Shown in pieces: positions 16,133-23,285 of a DNA stretch of 54,708 bases (position 1 is its first letter; each line of letters begins with the position of its first letter). Under the pieces are notes generated by a model that saw only the letters and a list, made by a program, of their open reading frames with translations, did no database searches and had not been told where the DNA came from. A program made the position numbers and the translations under genes. This stretch comes from JBCBXA01 sp039816825 (GTDB taxonomy: Bacteria; Pseudomonadota; Alphaproteobacteria; Rhizobiales; Rhizobiaceae): positions 1-54,708 of the forward strand of contig JBCBXA010000011.1 of the NCBI GenBank assembly GCA_039816825.1, written 5' to 3'.

Positions 16133-16161
16133 AGGCGGGCTGAGGCCTGCCTTTCTCGTTT
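16133..16161 (+). terminator. Rho-independent terminator after the SRPBCC gene
   Basis: AGGCGGGC-tgag-GCCTGCCT forms an 8-bp stem with one G.T pair, followed by TTCTCGTTT, ten bases after the stop codon. Confidence 0.7.
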
Positions 16162-16363
16162 GGGATGATCAATCTCGCAAAGCGATATTGAGCTTCAACC
16201 TACTGGTGGCGCCTATTGTTCGTATGCGCTGAGATCTTCCGGAGCATGAAGGAGCGTGCCTTTATACCAAGTCCGGTTTTAAGCTCCAGTTCGCAACGCT
16301 TGCCGAGATCTGGGCTGTGCGGACGAAACTGCGGTCCGTCACAACCTATGCTAATCTCGCCGG
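16162..16363. other. Gene-poor spacer of lower GC
   Basis: About 200 bases with visibly lower GC than the surroundings. I see no gene, RNA or clear repeat in them, only weak promoter-like A/T-rich words near 16261-16275 (TTTATACC). Confidence 0.4.
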
Positions 16364-16789
16364 ATGCAACTTCGCCTTGGCAGAAACGAAGATGACGTCA
16401 GCGCGGCGGCTCAGATTGATGCGAGCGTGTCCGGCACGCATGCCAGAGCTTCCTACCTCAGAAAAATTTCCGAGCGCGGCGGTCTGACGCTTGCCGTCGA
16501 CCGGAACCGGATCGTCGGATTTTGCTGCCTTGATGACAACTACTTCTTCGAAAGAGCTTTCATTTCTTTGCTGATTGTGGACGCAAAGTTCCGGCGGCGC
16601 GGCATCGGGCGAACCCTGCTTGAGGCCGCAGCTCTGCATAAGCCTGAGATCTGGACTTCGACCAATCGTTCAAACTCTGAGATGCGCAGCCTACTGGACA
16701 GTTCAGGCTGGAAATTCTGCGTAGAGATCGACGGTCTAGACGATGATGATCCAGAGATGATCTTCAAGAAGCTCCAGCGAACTCAGTAG
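16364..16789 (+). CDS. GNAT-family N-acetyltransferase
   Basis: The 141 residues hold one GNAT domain. Acetyl-CoA binding motif A is seen as SLLIVDAKFRRRGIGRTLLE (R-x-x-G-x-G). Before it comes GFCCLDDNYFFERAF and after it TSTNRSNSEMRSLLDSSGWK, the usual asparagine/arginine turn of motif B. The substrate is unknown. The gene has softer, lower-GC codons than its neighbours and is flanked by a terminator and low-GC spacer on the left and a hairpin on the right. It may be a recent arrival. No ribosome site stands out. Confidence 0.8.
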   Translation: MQLRLGRNEDDVSAAAQIDASVSGTHARASYLRKISERGGLTLAVDRNRIVGFCCLDDNYFFERAFISLLIVDAKFRRRGIGRTLLEAAALHKPEIWTSTNRSNSEMRSLLDSSGWKFCVEIDGLDDDDPEMIFKKLQRTQ

Positions 16790-16825
16790 GTTTGGGCTCA
16801 AAACACGCAGCGGCTGAAGTTCAGA

Positions 16826-16846
16826 AGCTGCGGGTAAACCGCAGCT
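16826..16846. terminator. Hairpin between convergent GNAT and ccrM genes
   Basis: AGCTGCGG-gtaaa-CCGCAGCT is a perfect 8-bp stem with a 5-base loop between two convergent genes. No T-run follows on either strand, so it may be a barrier or a Rho-dependent end rather than a classic terminator. Confidence 0.4.
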
Positions 16847-16909
16847 CGCTCTCGGAAGGCACAGCCCGTGCCAAACAATTGGATTGTATGGATTCAGCGA
16901 AGGCTTTTT

Positions 16910-18148
16910 CTAGCCCGCGCTGCCAGAGTGCTCAGCAAGGCCTTCCCGGATGATATCCCGCAGGGCGTCGATGGGTTTCAGCGCATCGCCATCGGCATAG
17001 TGCCAGAAGGTCCAGCCATTGCACGCGTCGAAGCCCTGCACATGGGCTCCCATGCGGTGGATGGAGCCGGTGGTCTTGCCACCATCCACATCCACGGAAC
17101 CGTCAGCCCGGACCACGGCTTGCCAACGGCGCTTGCTGTCAGAAAGAACCGTGCCGACTTCCAGCAGGCCATTCTCGATCAGAGCTCCAAACGGCACACG
17201 CGGCGCGGCTTTCTTGCCGGTGGAGACCTTCAGCGCAACACCCTCGCCGGCGGTGATATCGTCAATCCGCGCCTTAGCCACATCGATATAACTTTGTTCG
17301 CGCTCAATCCCGATGAAGTGCCGACCAAGCTTCTTGGCCACGGCACCCGTGGTGCCTGATCCGAAGAAAGGATCAAGCACCACGTCACCAGGGTTCGACG
17401 CCGCCATCAGAATGCGGTGCAGAAGGGCTTCAGGCTTCTGCGTGGGGTGCGCCTTGCGCCCCGCCTCATCCTTGATGCGCTCATGACCGGTGCAAATAGG
17501 GAAAATCCAGTCCGACCGCATCTGGAGGTCGTCATTCGCCATTTTCAGGGCTTCGTAGTTAAACGTGTAGCCCTTCCCCGTCTGGTTTCTGGAGGCCCAG
17601 ATGAGGGTTTCGTGGGCGTTGGCGAAACGGCGCCCGCGAAAGTTCGGCATCGGATTGGTCTTGCGCCAAACGATGTCATTGAGGATCCACCAACCCTGAT
17701 CCTGCAGGGTGGAGCCGACCCGGAAGATGTTATGGTAGGAACCGATCACGAAGATCGTGCCCGTTGGCTTCAGCACGCGCTTGGCGGCCATGAGCCATGC
17801 TTTGGTGAAAGCGTCATAGACTTCAAAACTGTCGAACTGGTCCCAGGCGTCATCCACCGCGTCGACTTGGCTCTGGTCGGGGCGATTGAGCTCACCCTGC
17901 AACTGCAGATTGTAGGGCGGATCCGCGAAAATCATGTCGACAGAGCCCTCAGGCAGCGAAGCCATGTGTGCAACGCAGTCGCCCTTCAGGATCACATCAA
18001 GCGGCAAATCCTGCTTGGGCAGCGGCGTTTGAAGGGAGGGCGCAGCACCCACTTCTTGTAGCTGGGATGAAATTGCATTCTTGCGTTTGGCTGCCGTTCT
18101 GGCGGACATGGCGGAACTCGTGACTGATACCGAACTTTTCGCCGCCAT
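16910..18148 (-). CDS. ccrM: CcrM-type DNA adenine methyltransferase (GANTC)
   Basis: The protein has 412 residues. Catalytic motif IV DPPYNL lies near residues 76-81, and the SAM-binding motif DPFFGSGTTG follows later, an order typical of beta-class N6-adenine methyltransferases. The C-terminal domain of about 85 residues (from VPFGALIENGLLEVGTVL to the end, with GWTFWHY) is the extra DNA-binding part found in CcrM orthologues. In alphaproteobacteria this enzyme methylates GANTC late in the cell cycle. The first 45 residues are a Ser/Ala/Lys-rich lead, and an internal ATG at 18109 is an alternative start. No restriction partner is nearby, as expected for a solitary methylase. A near-CtrA box lies just upstream. 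Confidence 0.95.
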   Translation of the reverse strand: MAAKSSVSVTSSAMSARTAAKRKNAISSQLQEVGAAPSLQTPLPKQDLPLDVILKGDCVAHMASLPEGSVDMIFADPPYNLQLQGELNRPDQSQVDAVDDAWDQFDSFEVYDAFTKAWLMAAKRVLKPTGTIFVIGSYHNIFRVGSTLQDQGWWILNDIVWRKTNPMPNFRGRRFANAHETLIWASRNQTGKGYTFNYEALKMANDDLQMRSDWIFPICTGHERIKDEAGRKAHPTQKPEALLHRILMAASNPGDVVLDPFFGSGTTGAVAKKLGRHFIGIEREQSYIDVAKARIDDITAGEGVALKVSTGKKAAPRVPFGALIENGLLEVGTVLSDSKRRWQAVVRADGSVDVDGGKTTGSIHRMGAHVQGFDACNGWTFWHYADGDALKPIDALRDIIREGLAEHSGSAG

Positions 18149-18163
18149 GGTTACCCATCGCAG

Positions 18164-18178
18164 TTAAGCCTGCGTTCA
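18164..18178. promoter_or_regulatory. Imperfect CtrA-like box upstream of ccrM
   Basis: TTAA-GCCTGCG-TTCA matches the CtrA consensus TTAA-N7-TTAA with one mismatch, 16-30 bases before the ccrM start. ccrM is a known CtrA target in Caulobacter. Here the match alone is weak evidence. Confidence 0.35.
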
Positions 18179-18262
18179 GAAGCGTGGTTAACGTTTGCCG
18201 TGGAAACAGGGTGAACAAGCTGTTACGCCCACCGCGACCCCTCACCCGATACGGATATCCTC

Positions 18263-18952
18263 ATGCCTTCCATCGACCTCATCATCTTTGACTGCGACGG
18301 TGTATTGGTGGATTCCGAGATGATCGCTGCCAGGGTGGAGGCGGAGGCATTCACTGACTGGGGTTACGAGCTGGACTGGCGGGAGTTCGCTGCTCGGTTT
18401 GCCGGCATGACCACCGCGGACATCATGCAAAGCGTCGCTGATGAGATGGACCGGCCCGTCGAGGCCGGCATGTATGATGACATTCAGATGGAAATTGACG
18501 AGAAACTGGCCAACGAGCTTCAGATCATTGAAGGGGCCGACGCAGTCCTCGACCGTCTCGATGCGCCACGTTGCATATGCTCCAACTCGTCAGACGAGCG
18601 CCTGACAATGGAGCTGCGCAAGGTCGGTCTTCTCGACCGTTTCAAGCCCTACATCTTTTCCGCCAAGTCAGTTGGTAGCAAGCAGCCGAAACCTTCGCCT
18701 TCAGTGTTCCGGCACGCTTTGTCGGAATTTGGCATTGAAGGCCGTCATGCAGTCGTGATCGAAGACAGTCGCCACGGAATCGAAGGTGCGCGGGCTGCCG
18801 GTTGCCGGGTTGTGGGCTTCACCGGTGCCAGCCACACCTATGCCGGCCATGCGGAGCAGTTGATGGACGCAGGGGCCGAAACGGTCATCGCCAAAATGTC
18901 TGACCTGCCAGCGACGCTTGAAGCCATGACGAGCTGGGATGGCGATCTTTAG
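18263..18952 (+). CDS. HAD-family phosphatase (beta-phosphoglucomutase/Gph-like)
   Basis: The 229-residue protein begins with motif I FDCDGVLVDSE, followed by a helical cap containing EFAARFAGMTTADIM. Motif II is CICSNSSDE, motif III the Lys in GSKQPKPSPSVF and motif IV VVIEDSRHGIEGARAAG. This is the HAD subfamily IA variant 3 layout shared by phosphoglycolate phosphatases, beta-phosphoglucomutases and sugar-phosphate phosphatases. The cap does not settle which of these it is. It is cytoplasmic, divergent from ccrM, and followed by a convergent lipoprotein gene 18 bases away. Confidence 0.88.
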   Translation: MPSIDLIIFDCDGVLVDSEMIAARVEAEAFTDWGYELDWREFAARFAGMTTADIMQSVADEMDRPVEAGMYDDIQMEIDEKLANELQIIEGADAVLDRLDAPRCICSNSSDERLTMELRKVGLLDRFKPYIFSAKSVGSKQPKPSPSVFRHALSEFGIEGRHAVVIEDSRHGIEGARAAGCRVVGFTGASHTYAGHAEQLMDAGAETVIAKMSDLPATLEAMTSWDGDL

Positions 18953-18970
18953 CTACGCGCCAAGAGTGAC

Positions 18971-19552
18971 TTAGGTCGTTGGCCCTGAGTCAAAGCCCAC
19001 CAGAATTTTGTAGTTCCGACGGGTCGGCGCGGGGACGCGGACATCCTGAACGAATTGAAACCGAGTTGTGCCGCTCGACTGCGCTATGTTGGCAGGTTCC
19101 TTGTAGAGTTCCGAAAACAGCACCCCTTCGCTCGATTGCACCGCAATGCGGATCGGCAGGTTTGATGTGCCCGGCTCACCGGTCGGCCCAGTGATGACCC
19201 GGCCACGCGCGCCGACACTCAGCACGATCTGGCTGCCTTCGACACGGCAGGAGCGAACCGCTTCAAGCATGGTGGCCTGGAAACGAAGTTTCTCGGGATC
19301 GCCTCGCTTACCGGAGCCGAAATCTTCGTAATAGGGCTCGAGCAGTTCGAGCTGGGGGCAATAATCCTGCAGCGGCGCGCGCGGGGCGGATGCCACGGCA
19401 ACCTGACCGTCGGTGCTGTTTTGCAGAGAACCATCATTCGCAATGTTCTCAAGCGCCCGTCCGCCGGACGACTGGCAGGCCGCCAGACCCAATGCCGCCG
19501 CCACGCACGCACCGGCCAGAAATGCAGATCGAAGATTGGATTTGTACGCCAT
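18971..19552 (-). CDS. Predicted lipoprotein of unknown function
   Basis: The 193-residue protein has a signal sequence (KSNLRSAFLAGACVAAALGL) ending in the lipobox LAAC, so it should be lipid-anchored in the envelope. The mature part is low-complexity at first. It then has CPQLELLEPYYEDFGSGK, a conserved-looking ATMLEAVRSC and a beta-rich end with VGARGRVITGPTGEPG and TRRNYKILVGFD. Two more cysteines (in YCPQ and RSCRV) could pair. The organisation recalls small alphaproteobacterial lipoproteins with a jelly-roll-like end; no activity is known. The frame stays open upstream of the chosen ATG only because it lies antisense to thrC. Confidence 0.8.
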   Translation of the reverse strand: MAYKSNLRSAFLAGACVAAALGLAACQSSGGRALENIANDGSLQNSTDGQVAVASAPRAPLQDYCPQLELLEPYYEDFGSGKRGDPEKLRFQATMLEAVRSCRVEGSQIVLSVGARGRVITGPTGEPGTSNLPIRIAVQSSEGVLFSELYKEPANIAQSSGTTRFQFVQDVRVPAPTRRNYKILVGFDSGPTT

Positions 19553-19714
19553 ACCACTCACCAAATGCAGGCCCGATGGAACATCAAGCCACGCCAACAA
19601 GGCTGATTTATTGGCGCAATATGGCGAAAAGAGCAAACTGGTGTTAGAGGCGAAAAAATAGTGCTTGAATGCACCACAACCCGCTTTTGCGATGCTGCGC
19701 CGGATCAAACTGCC

Positions 19715-21124
19715 TTGAAATATGTATCGACCCGGGGCCAGGCCCCTGACTTGAGCTTCTGCGACGTATTGTTGACCGGGCTGGCCCGCGATGGCGGCCT
19801 TTATGTCCCGGACACATGGCCGCATCTGAGCAATGAAACCATACGCAGTTTCCGCGGCATGCCCTACTCGCAAGTCGCCAAAACCGTGCTTTGGCCCTTT
19901 GTGGAAGGCGAGGTTGAGCGGGCGGCCTTCGAGGCCATGGTCGACGAGGCATATGGGACGTTTCGACACCCGGCGGTTTGCCCTCTGGTACAGGTCGGCG
20001 AGCGAGATTTCATCCTGGAGCTGTTCCACGGACCAACGCTCGCGTTCAAGGACGTTGCCATGCAACTGCTGGCCCGCCTGATGGACCATGTTTTGGGTCA
20101 GCGTGATGCCAGAGCGACGGTGGTTGGGGCCACGTCAGGTGACACTGGCGGCGCGGCCATTGACGCATTCAAGGGCCGTGACCGGGCTGACATGTTCATC
20201 CTGTTCCCCCATGGCCGCGTGTCGGAAGTGCAGCGGCGCCAGATGACAACCGTGCTCGACAGCGGCGTCCACGCCGTCGCGATTGAAGGCAATTTTGACG
20301 ATTGTCAGGACCTGGTGAAAGCCATGTTCAATGACCATCGTTTCCGCGATGGTGTGGGGCTGTCGGGCGTGAACTCCATCAACTGGGCGCGGATCATGGC
20401 CCAGATCGTCTACTACTTCACGGCAGCGGCCAACCTTGGCGCGCCGGATAGGCCGGTGTCCTTCTCCGTGCCGACGGGAAATTTTGGTGATATTTTTGCG
20501 GGCTACGTTGCCAAACGCATGGGGCTGAACGCCTCTATCCAGGCGCTCACCGTAGCCACCAACCGCAATGACATCCTGGCACGCTGCCTGGCCACAGGGC
20601 GGTATGAAAAGCTGGGGGTCGAAACCTCCCACTCCCCTTCGATGGACATTGAGGTGTCGTCGAACTTCGAGCGCCTTCTCTATTTCGCCCATGAGCGCGA
20701 CAGCGCGAAAGTGTGTGACCTTATGGATCGCCTCAAACAATCCGGGGCGTTTGATATCGATCCGGGACCCCTGGCCGCCATCCGATCTGAGTTTGCCGCC
20801 GGTGCCTGTTCGGAAGACGAGACACTTGCCGTTCTCAGGCGCGTGTTTGAAGACGCGGGCTATATGCTCGATCCCCACACCGCCGTCGGACTGAAAGTCG
20901 CCGAGGAGGCTGAAGCCGCACAAACGCTTCGCGTTACGCTGGGCACGGCTCACCCGGCCAAGTTCCCCGATTCAGTCGAGCAGGCCATTGGCGAGCGCCC
21001 GGCCCTGCCCCACTGGCAGGGTGACTTGATGCAGCGCGAAGAGCGGTTCGACGTTCTGCCAAACGACCTGGACGCGCTGCAGTCCTTCATCCGCGCCCGG
21101 TCCAGGGCTGCAACTTCAGCTTGA
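19715..21124 (+). CDS. thrC: Threonine synthase
   Basis: The 469-residue PLP enzyme converts O-phosphohomoserine to threonine. The start chosen is TTG at 19715, because it gives the canonical first residues KYVSTRG of the family. An upstream GTG at 19661 with an AGAGG site is the alternative and would add 18 residues. The PLP lysine is in HGPTLAFKDVAMQLL. The phosphate cup is seen in GATSGDTGGAAIDAF and the later catalytic region in FSVPTGNFGDIFAGY. It is the class with the longer N-terminal arm. Homoserine kinase thrB lies 8 kb away on the other strand. Downstream M16 peptidase and GNAT genes form the usual alphaproteobacterial series. Confidence 0.95.
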   Translation: MKYVSTRGQAPDLSFCDVLLTGLARDGGLYVPDTWPHLSNETIRSFRGMPYSQVAKTVLWPFVEGEVERAAFEAMVDEAYGTFRHPAVCPLVQVGERDFILELFHGPTLAFKDVAMQLLARLMDHVLGQRDARATVVGATSGDTGGAAIDAFKGRDRADMFILFPHGRVSEVQRRQMTTVLDSGVHAVAIEGNFDDCQDLVKAMFNDHRFRDGVGLSGVNSINWARIMAQIVYYFTAAANLGAPDRPVSFSVPTGNFGDIFAGYVAKRMGLNASIQALTVATNRNDILARCLATGRYEKLGVETSHSPSMDIEVSSNFERLLYFAHERDSAKVCDLMDRLKQSGAFDIDPGPLAAIRSEFAAGACSEDETLAVLRRVFEDAGYMLDPHTAVGLKVAEEAEAAQTLRVTLGTAHPAKFPDSVEQAIGERPALPHWQGDLMQREERFDVLPNDLDALQSFIRARSRAATSA

Positions 21125-21160
21125 TGGACGCACCCCGCCCGTTCGTGCCAAGGTTTAGTC

Positions 21161-22450
21161 ATGTCAGTTGAAGTTACAGTTCTGCCCAATGGGGTTTCCG
21201 TCGTCACGCAATCTATGCAGCACCTCGAGAGCGCCGCCCTTTCGGTCTGGGTAAAGGCCGGCTCCCGTAATGAAAGTGACCACGAGCACGGAGTGGCGCA
21301 TTTTCTCGAGCACATGGCCTTCAAGGGCACGGAGCGGCGAACCGCAGGCGGCATTGCCGACGAGATTGAGAGCGTGGGTGGAGATCTCAACGCGGGAACC
21401 TCCATCGAAACCACATCTTACTATGCGCGGGTGCTGCGCGATGATGTTGAGCTTGGCCTCGATATTCTGGCCGACATTCTGCTCAACTCGAAGTTCGATG
21501 CTGAAGAAGTCACACGCGAGCAGCACGTCATCCTGCAGGAAATCGGAGCCAGCAACGACAATCCGGACGATGTGGTGTTTGAGAACTTCATGGAGACGGC
21601 TTTTGATGGGCAACCTATCGGGCGGCCTATCCTGGGAACTGCCAAAACCGTTTCCGGCTTCAGTCGTGATGAGATGCTGAGCTATCTCGATCAGCATTAT
21701 CGAGGCCCGCAAATGGTGGTCGCCTGCGCTGGTGCCGTGGACCATTCCGCCTTTGTGGAGATGGTGAAGGCCCGTTTTTCCGACGTCACGGCCGAGGTGG
21801 ACGAGCCACCCCTGCCGGCAGACTATGTCGGCGGCGAAAGCGTTGTCATCAAGGACACCCAAGAGGCCCATGTGCTGCTTGGCTTCCCCGGCAGAGCCTA
21901 CCATGTGCGGGACTATTATGCGTCGCAGCTTCTGGCGCAGATCATGGGTGGTGGGATGTCATCTCGCCTGTTCCAGGAGATCCGCGAGAAGCATGGGCTC
22001 TGCTATTCGATCTATGCGTTCCACTGGAGCTTCTCGGATACCGGCGTTTTCGGCGTTCACGCCGCTACCGGCCCTGAAGACATTCCCGAGCTCATGGAAC
22101 TGATCGTGCGAGAACTGCGCCGGGCAGCAGAGGATATCAATCAGCACGAAATCGACCGGGCGCGCGCTCAGGTGCGTGCGAGCCTGATGATGAGCATGGA
22201 AAGCCCGGCATCCCGCGCCGGACAGATTGCCCGCCAGGTGCTTCTGTTTGGTCGCATCGTGACCAATGACGAACTCATGGCTCGCCTCGACGCATTGACA
22301 CCGGAACGGCTACGCGATCTGGCGCACCGGACGTTCCGGTCTCCTCAATTGACACTTGCAGCGTTTGGGCCGGTTCAGGCCATGCCGTCCCGCGGCGACA
22401 TTATCGACGCGCTGACGACGGATGCAGGCTCGCTGGAAGCGGCTCAGTAA
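21161..22450 (+). CDS. M16-family zinc metallopeptidase (processing-peptidase-like)
   Basis: The 429 residues contain the inverted zinc motif HFLEH at 47-51 (GVAHFLEHMAFKGT) in the N-terminal M16 domain, with a distal Glu in the helix after SREQHVILQEIG. The second, non-catalytic M16 domain runs from about residue 170 and includes GFPGRAYHVRDYYASQLL and GGGMSSRLFQEIREK. This single-chain type resembles the mitochondrial processing peptidase beta subunit and bacterial PqqF/YmxG proteins. There is no signal peptide. It follows thrC by 36 bases and is followed by the GNAT gene after 11 bases, so the three are probably co-transcribed. Confidence 0.93.
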   Translation: MSVEVTVLPNGVSVVTQSMQHLESAALSVWVKAGSRNESDHEHGVAHFLEHMAFKGTERRTAGGIADEIESVGGDLNAGTSIETTSYYARVLRDDVELGLDILADILLNSKFDAEEVTREQHVILQEIGASNDNPDDVVFENFMETAFDGQPIGRPILGTAKTVSGFSRDEMLSYLDQHYRGPQMVVACAGAVDHSAFVEMVKARFSDVTAEVDEPPLPADYVGGESVVIKDTQEAHVLLGFPGRAYHVRDYYASQLLAQIMGGGMSSRLFQEIREKHGLCYSIYAFHWSFSDTGVFGVHAATGPEDIPELMELIVRELRRAAEDINQHEIDRARAQVRASLMMSMESPASRAGQIARQVLLFGRIVTNDELMARLDALTPERLRDLAHRTFRSPQLTLAAFGPVQAMPSRGDIIDALTTDAGSLEAAQ

Positions 22451-22461
22451 ACGGAGCAAGA

Positions 22462-23166
22462 ATGAGCGTCGCCATGGGCAGCTTGGGCAACTGGGTTTGG
22501 GACAGACTTCTCGACAACCTCGCCCGACCACGCACAGCGACCCTTGAAAGCACTGGCCTCGTTCTGCAACCACCCCGGCACATGGATCACGCGGCGTGGG
22601 CAAGCCTGCGGGCGAGCAGCAGAAATTTCCTGCAGCCCTACGAGCCGCTCTGGCCCGAGGATGACCTGCTGCCGGCAGCCTGGTACCGGCGCCTCGCGCG
22701 ATACAGGCGCGACTCGGCGCTGAAGCTGGGTCACGTCTGGCTGATCTGGCGCAAGGACGGCACCGACAAAGTGCTTGTTGGCGGGATATCCCTGACAGGC
22801 CTGCGCCATGGCGTGATGCAGGCGGCCACGATTGGATATTGGATTGGTGCGCCCTTTGTCCGCCAGGGCATCGCCTCCGAAGCGGTCAGGCTGGTCATCA
22901 ACCACGCTTCGAGGGACCTTGGTCTGGGTCGGGTGGAGGCCGCAACGCTGCCGGACAACGAACCCTCAATCCGCCTTCTGCGGAAACTTGGGTTCGAGGA
23001 GGAAGGGCGCGCCAAAAACTATCTGCGCATCAATGGCGTGTGGAAAGATCATACGCTCTTCGCCCTGACTCAACGCGAAAATATGTGCGCTGCATCCCGC
23101 AATGCTGCCGCAAAGGGTCCGCAGAGCTTTGTGGCGACAGCGGTCGCATCGGCGCGCCAGCGATGA
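22462..23166 (+). CDS. RimJ/RimL-like GNAT acetyltransferase
   Basis: The 234-residue protein belongs to the RimJ/RimL branch. After a basic/hydrophobic lead comes ARPRTATLESTGLVLQPPRH, then ISLTGLRHGVMQAATIGYW, the acetyl-CoA loop PFVRQGIASEAV, and NEPSIRLLRKLGFEEEGRA with KNYLRINGVWKDHTLFAL, which is typical of N-terminal ribosomal-protein acetylases. The substrate is not known. An ACGGAG site precedes the ATG. The last 25 residues are Ala-rich and not conserved, and a 12-base tandem repeat begins two bases after the stop. Confidence 0.88.
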   Translation: MSVAMGSLGNWVWDRLLDNLARPRTATLESTGLVLQPPRHMDHAAWASLRASSRNFLQPYEPLWPEDDLLPAAWYRRLARYRRDSALKLGHVWLIWRKDGTDKVLVGGISLTGLRHGVMQAATIGYWIGAPFVRQGIASEAVRLVINHASRDLGLGRVEAATLPDNEPSIRLLRKLGFEEEGRAKNYLRINGVWKDHTLFALTQRENMCAASRNAAAKGPQSFVATAVASARQR

Positions 23167-23168
23167 AG

Positions 23169-23204
23169 ACCCAACTCTGACCCCAACTCTGACCCCAACT
23201 CTGA
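23169..23204. repeat. Tandem 12-bp repeat, three copies
   Basis: CCCCAACTCTGA is repeated three times with no gap, and one base of the first copy differs (A for C). It starts two bases after the GNAT stop. The unit is a multiple of three, so it could also be read as a peptide repeat, but no supported gene covers it. Confidence 0.8.
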
Positions 23205-23285
23205 CTTAGCGTCACCTTGGCGGAACCTGTTCAAGCGGTTAGGACTAATCAGCCGGCGCGTGCCGGAAATATCAAATGAGCCTGA

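Noticed and set aside
19553..20089. N-terminal extension of the lipoprotein gene on the minus strand
   Set aside because: The extension is antisense to thrC; the lipobox and signal peptide place the start at 19552.
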